From Salvelinus alpinus (Eukaryota > Chordata > Actinopteri > Salmoniformes > Salmonidae): a DNA stretch of 64,000 nt. The DNA lies in contig NC_092120.1 of NCBI RefSeq assembly GCF_045679555.1, positions 12,823,805-12,887,804 of the forward strand. Reading direction: 5' to 3'. The number at the start of each line of letters is the position of its first letter. Positions within the stretch are counted from its first letter, which is position 1. Of this stretch, positions 52,353-64,000 are shown piece after piece. Under the pieces are notes generated by a model. The model was not told the origin of the DNA. It saw only the letters and a program-made list of their open reading frames with translations, and made no database searches. The translations under genes were made by a program, and so were the position numbers.

Positions 52353-52928
52353 CAGTGGTGGAAAAAGTACCCAATTGTCATACTTGAGTAAAAGTAAAGA
52401 TACCTTCATAGAAAATGACTATAGAAAAAGTCAAAGTCACCCAGTAAAATACTACTTGAGTAAAAGTCTAAATATTTTTGGTTTTAAATATGCTTAAGTA
52501 TCAAAAGTAAATGTAATTGCTTAAATATACTTAATCATTTCAAATTTCTTATATTAAGCGAACCAGACAGCACAATGTTTTTTATTACATTTTTTTACGG
52601 ATAGCCAGGGCACACTCCAACACTCAGACATCATTTACAAACGAAGCATTTGTGTTTAGTGAGTCCACCAGATCAGAGGCAGTAGGGATGACCAGGGATC
52701 TTGATTAGTGTGTGAATTTGACCATTTTCCTGTCCTCCTAAGCATTCAAAATGTAAGTAGTTTTGGGTGTCAGGGAAAATGTATGGAGAAAAGTACATAC
52801 TTTTCTTTTGGAAGGTAGTGAAATAAAAGTAAAAGTTGCCAAAAATATAAATAGTATAGTACAGATACCTCAAAAAACGACTTAAGTAGGACCTTAAAGT
52901 ATTTTTACTTAAGTTCTTTACACCACTG
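52353..52928. mobile_element. hAT-type MITE (CAGTGGTG family), copy 3, inverted
   Basis: A 576-bp copy in the opposite orientation to copies 1 and 2: it starts CAGTGGTGGAAAAAGTACCC and ends TTCTTTACACCACTG. The 8-bp flanks CTCAGATT (52345-52352) and TTCAGATT (52929-52936) match at seven positions. Confidence 0.88.
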
Positions 52929-53421
52929 TTCAGATTCCTCTGTTCTAAGTTGCCAAATGGGGAGAATAGGGAGCAAGACGGGGAGGGTCTGGGTAAACGG
53001 CTCAATGCTGGCCCGCTGCCTTACCTCTGCTTAGTGTTTAATGAACTCTTTTACAAGGGGTGATACTGCTTTAAACTACAGGAAGGTTTCAGATAAATGT
53101 TCATATTCTTTACATTGTGAAGTGTTTGATATCTTTGTAACTCAGATGGCGGGCTAAAAGCAGTGCCAAACAAAAAACGGACAAGTATCAGTTTAACATA
53201 GACAGTATGATTTGATGTGCTGTTTAATGAGAATAGAAAAAAGGTAGGTAATTGATTATCCCTTTTCCTGCTCATAACCTGATTCTTAATAACTAACCCT
53301 CTCCTCAAATGTTGGTCCTCATGCTTTCAATTTGTAGCATATTATCACTGCTATTGCTCCCATGGATAGGCATTATAAATATCCTCCATAACCTTTTTCC
53401 TCCCTTTCTCTCCTCAGGACC

Positions 53422-63912
<10,491 letters not shown>

Positions 63913-64000
63913 GTCAGCACTAACCCATATCTCACCTATAGTCAAACTAGCATATATATAGAAGACCCGCAGCATCTTGGCATACTTTAGTGCTTGACAT

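Overview
This is vertebrate nuclear DNA and almost certainly a salmonid fish (Oncorhynchus/Salmo/Salvelinus type). Genes are split by GT-AG introns. The intergenic and intronic sequence is full of repeat types I associate with salmonids: Tc1-like transposons starting CAGTTGAAGTCAGAAGTTTA, a HpaI-type tRNA-derived SINE, hAT MITEs starting CAGTGGTG, solo LTRs and long dinucleotide tracts. There are no bacterial features, CRISPR arrays or operons.

Layout. (1) 13-8724, minus: a complete four-exon nestin gene (nes), predicted 1867 aa, whose tail carries about 30 copies of a 15-residue repeat. (2) 9992-16581, plus: a seven-exon type II C-type lectin-like receptor (316 aa) with an ITIM-like and an ITSM-like tyrosine motif in its tail. 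(3) 18780-19017, minus: a truncated gpatch4 fragment. (4) 20222-25038, plus: a second, broken copy of the lectin gene. (5) 25610-29255, minus: a complete six-exon gpatch4 gene (466 aa). (6) 29.7-53.4 kb: a gene-poor stretch of nested transposons, local duplications and microsatellites, with a possible non-coding first exon near 35.2-35.37 kb. (7) 53422-63912, plus: the 5' coding part of pear1 (signal peptide, EMI domain and a long EGF-like array), running off the right edge.

nes, gpatch4 and pear1 also lie near each other in the human 1q22-q23 region, so the neighbourhood supports the gene names. The lectin pair looks like an insertion or expansion in this fish lineage. Items 2-4 are explained by one tandem duplication: a unit running from upstream of the lectin into the last exon of gpatch4 was copied, leaving a gpatch4 stub at the junction near 19017. 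One lectin copy stayed intact and the other decayed.

I did not find a convincing previously undescribed molecular system. The most interesting points are the lectin/gpatch4 tandem duplication with its ITIM tyrosine-to-stop change, the higher-order repeats in the nestin tail, and several transposon insertions whose target duplications or empty paralogous sites can be read directly. Exon boundaries were assigned by eye from splice consensus and reading frame; no transcript data or database searches were available.
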